Assembly: GCA_017620315.1 (NCBI GenBank)
Contig: JAFZQQ010000118.1
Location: forward strand, 1 to 7,194
Length of the DNA: 7,194 nucleotides
Direction of reading: 5' to 3'
DNA from: Oscillospiraceae bacterium
Lineage (GTDB): Bacteria; Bacillota; Clostridia; Oscillospirales; Oscillospiraceae
Below the pieces are notes generated by a model. It had not been told where the DNA came from. It made no database searches and saw only the letters and a program-made list of their open reading frames with translations. Shown here one piece after another: positions 6,211-7,194 of this stretch. Both the position numbers and the translations under genes were made by a program. Numbering within the stretch: position 1 is the first letter of the stretch; every line of letters starts with the position of its first letter.

Positions 6211-6247
6211 CTGCTTGAGGTTATAATTTGCTTTGTGGGGTTATGAA

Positions 6248-6976
6248 ATGGGACTTTGGGAGATCATCAAGGGAGAGCAGCCTGGCTTAATCAATTCTAT
6301 CTTACACTATGAGAACCGTGGACAGTTTGGAGAATACTCCACCGAGTTCGCTCTGACCAACAACAATCTGGACGGCGATTTTGTTGTTCTGAAGAATCTC
6401 TATATCCCATCGGCCGGAAAAACAACCGAGATTGATCTGCTGATGCTCCACGAAAGAGGAATATTCGTTTTTGAGAGTAAAAACTACAGCGGCTGGATCT
6501 TTGGAAGCGCGGATCAGCTTCAATGGACGCAGTCTCTGCAAGGCGGTCAAAAGAACCATTTTTATAACCCCATCCGACAAAACCAGACGCACATCAAAGC
6601 GCTGGCGCAGTACTTGGGGTTGCCAGTGGAGGCGTTCACATCTTACATTGTCTTTTCTGAGAGATGTGATCTGAAGAAAGTACCGGAAGACACGAAAGCT
6701 GTTGTTATTTGCAGAAGACCCAAAATGCTGAAGCACCTTAGGTATATGCTCTCTGCCATGCCCGTGAAATATTCTCACGCTGATATTGTTGCAATGGCGG
6801 GAAAGCTGAAGGCGCTGACTGAGGTATCGGCGGAAGTCAAGCATCAGCACATAGAAGATATCAACACAAAGTGTCCGTTTTGCGGCAGCACACTGGTACT
6901 CCGAAACGGGAAATATGGTGCATTTTGGGGATGCAGTTCCTATCCGAAATGTCATTTCACGCGGAAAGTTGAATAG
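6248..6976 (+). CDS. NERD-domain putative nuclease with C-terminal topoisomerase-type zinc finger
   Basis: A 242-aa protein with two recognisable parts. Residues about 25-140 match the NERD (nuclease-related) domain, related to the PD-(D/E)xK nuclease fold: GEYSTEFAL (28-36), the acidic strand TTEIDLLMLHERGIFVFESKN (59-79) with Asp63 and the E-x-K of Glu76-Ser-Lys78, then WIFGSADQLQW and the NPIRQNQTHIKAL helix. A C-terminal four-cysteine finger (C209, C212, C229, C235; C-x2-C-x16-C-x5-C with GKYGAFWGCSSYPKC) is the type found at the end of bacterial topoisomerase I and probably binds DNA. No signal peptide or membrane segment is visible. The likely role is DNA cleavage or processing; defence against other phages or superinfection exclusion is possible but unproven. 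The gene is AT-richer than its neighbours and has its own promoter and terminator. The ATG at 6248 is preferred over an in-frame TTG at 6233; the ribosome binding site (GGGG, 6237-6240) is weak. Confidence 0.85.
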   Translation: MGLWEIIKGEQPGLINSILHYENRGQFGEYSTEFALTNNNLDGDFVVLKNLYIPSAGKTTEIDLLMLHERGIFVFESKNYSGWIFGSADQLQWTQSLQGGQKNHFYNPIRQNQTHIKALAQYLGLPVEAFTSYIVFSERCDLKKVPEDTKAVVICRRPKMLKHLRYMLSAMPVKYSHADIVAMAGKLKALTEVSAEVKHQHIEDINTKCPFCGSTLVLRNGKYGAFWGCSSYPKCHFTRKVE

Positions 6977-6990
6977 TAACCACTTGGTTC

Positions 6991-7024
6991 ACAGGCATCA
7001 GTCATAACGGCTGGTGCCTGTTTT
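6991..7024 (+). terminator. Rho-independent terminator after the NERD gene
   Basis: CAGGCATCAG (6992-7001) pairs with CTGGTGCCTG (7011-7020) over 10 base pairs with one wobble pair, around a 9-base loop, followed by TTTTG. It begins about 15 bases after the NERD stop codon. It closes the cargo transcription unit and would also stop read-through from the structural operon towards any downstream tail genes unless antitermination acts. Confidence 0.8.
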
Positions 7025-7028
7025 GTAA

Positions 7029-7094
7029 ACAAGATGCAGAAACGGTATGCACAATTACTCCGAGGCAGTGTCTCGGGAGGACTATGACAGGTTC
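7029..7094 (+). pseudogene. Degenerate second copy of the chaperone T-frame 3' end
   Basis: This reading frame aligns without gaps to the last 22 residues of the chaperone T frame (6110-6175): 10 of 22 residues are identical, with strongest similarity at the end, YSEAVSREDYDRF against YAEIASQEDFDRF (8 of 13 identical). By hand count 42 of 66 bases agree. The frame has a TAA just upstream (7026-7028), and VNKM (7025-7036) in another phase resembles the VNDM of the intact copy, suggesting an internal deletion. The original stop after the final Phe is replaced by TGC, so the frame runs on to 7154 with unrelated residues. It is too short and broken to be functional and looks like the remnant of a second chaperone gene on the far side of the NERD unit. 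Confidence 0.6.
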
Positions 7095-7095
7095 T
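7085..7095 (+). repeat. 11-bp direct repeat, right copy (TGACAGGTTCT)
   Basis: Identical to 6166-6176. It lies at the end of the degenerate T-frame copy; sequence similarity to the left flank stops directly after it, making this a likely junction. Confidence 0.6.
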
Positions 7096-7101
7096 GCCTG
7101 A

Positions 7102-7194
7102 TTATTTATTCGGATACTCAGGACGCTGTGAAATGTACTCCCGAAATCTTCTGAAGCATCTCATATGATCTTTGAGATACGTTTCTTTCGCGCA
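7102..7194 (-). CDS. Possible C-terminal end of a minus-strand gene, cut by the window edge
   Basis: Read on the minus strand from the right edge, 30 codons are open before a TAA (complement of 7102-7104). The peptide includes ETYLKDHMRCFRRFREYISQ and ends RPEYPNK; it is basic, amphipathic and protein-like, but too short to assign. Another minus frame ending at 7118 and the plus frame to 7154 are also open here, so the coding call is weak. If real, the gene points towards the NERD unit, and the plus-strand structural order is interrupted by more than one foreign gene before the tape measure. Confidence 0.25.
   Translation of the reverse strand, partial: CAKETYLKDHMRCFRRFREYISQRPEYPNK

Noticed and set aside
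7158..7178. Inverted repeat ATCTCA / TGAGAT near the right edge
   Set aside because: Only six pairs with a 9-base loop in AT-rich sequence, without a clear T-run; likely chance.
1..7194. tRNA genes, CRISPR arrays, insertion sequences
   Set aside because: I saw no regularly spaced repeats, cloverleaf-like sequence, transposase motifs or terminal inverted repeats in the window.

Overview
The window is the head-and-tail morphogenesis segment of an HK97-like, long-tailed (siphovirus-type) phage or prophage. Gene order and protein features fit phages of GC-rich Gram-positive Clostridia (Oscillospiraceae/Ruminococcaceae-like). Reasons are the strong AAGGAGG-type ribosome binding sites, the GC-rich codon use, and the typical Firmicutes order portal, ClpP-like protease, capsid, head fiber, connector, adaptor, gp10-like, terminator-like, phi13-type tail tube, tail chaperone. 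The exact host cannot be read from this sequence.

Layout. Positions 1-155 are AT-rich and hold no gene I can support, but they carry two palindromes with the same GGATATCC core just before the first gene. Positions 156-6178 are one tightly packed plus-strand operon: portal (156-1490), prohead protease (1414-2160, overlapping the portal out of frame), major capsid protein (2175-3380), head fiber protein (3394-3660), a strong hairpin (3670-3702), gp6-like connector (3722-4000), head-tail adaptor (4000-4344), gp10-like protein (4347-4730), putative tail terminator (4723-5040), major tail protein (5044-5640) and tail assembly chaperone (5640-6017). The chaperone gene contains an A AAA AAC slippery heptamer. 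A -1 shift there joins it to a second reading frame ending at 6178, the gpG/gpGT arrangement known from lambda and many other long-tailed phages.

The tape measure gene normally comes directly after the chaperone, but it is not here. Instead there is a self-contained cargo unit: a sigma70-type promoter (6182-6210), an AT-richer gene for a NERD-domain (nuclease-related) protein with a C-terminal topoisomerase-type zinc finger (6248-6976), and a rho-independent terminator (6991-7024). This is the layout of a phage 'moron', a cargo gene with its own transcription signals. Just after the terminator is a short degenerate copy of the 3' end of the chaperone's second frame (about 7029-7094), so the NERD unit lies between two diverged copies of the same coding sequence, sharing an 11-bp direct repeat. 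The last 90 bases may hold the end of a minus-strand gene.

The structural genes are ordinary. The most interesting part is the right-hand kilobase: cargo inserted at the 3' end of a frameshift-decoded tail gene, with a leftover or duplicated copy of that 3' end on its far side.
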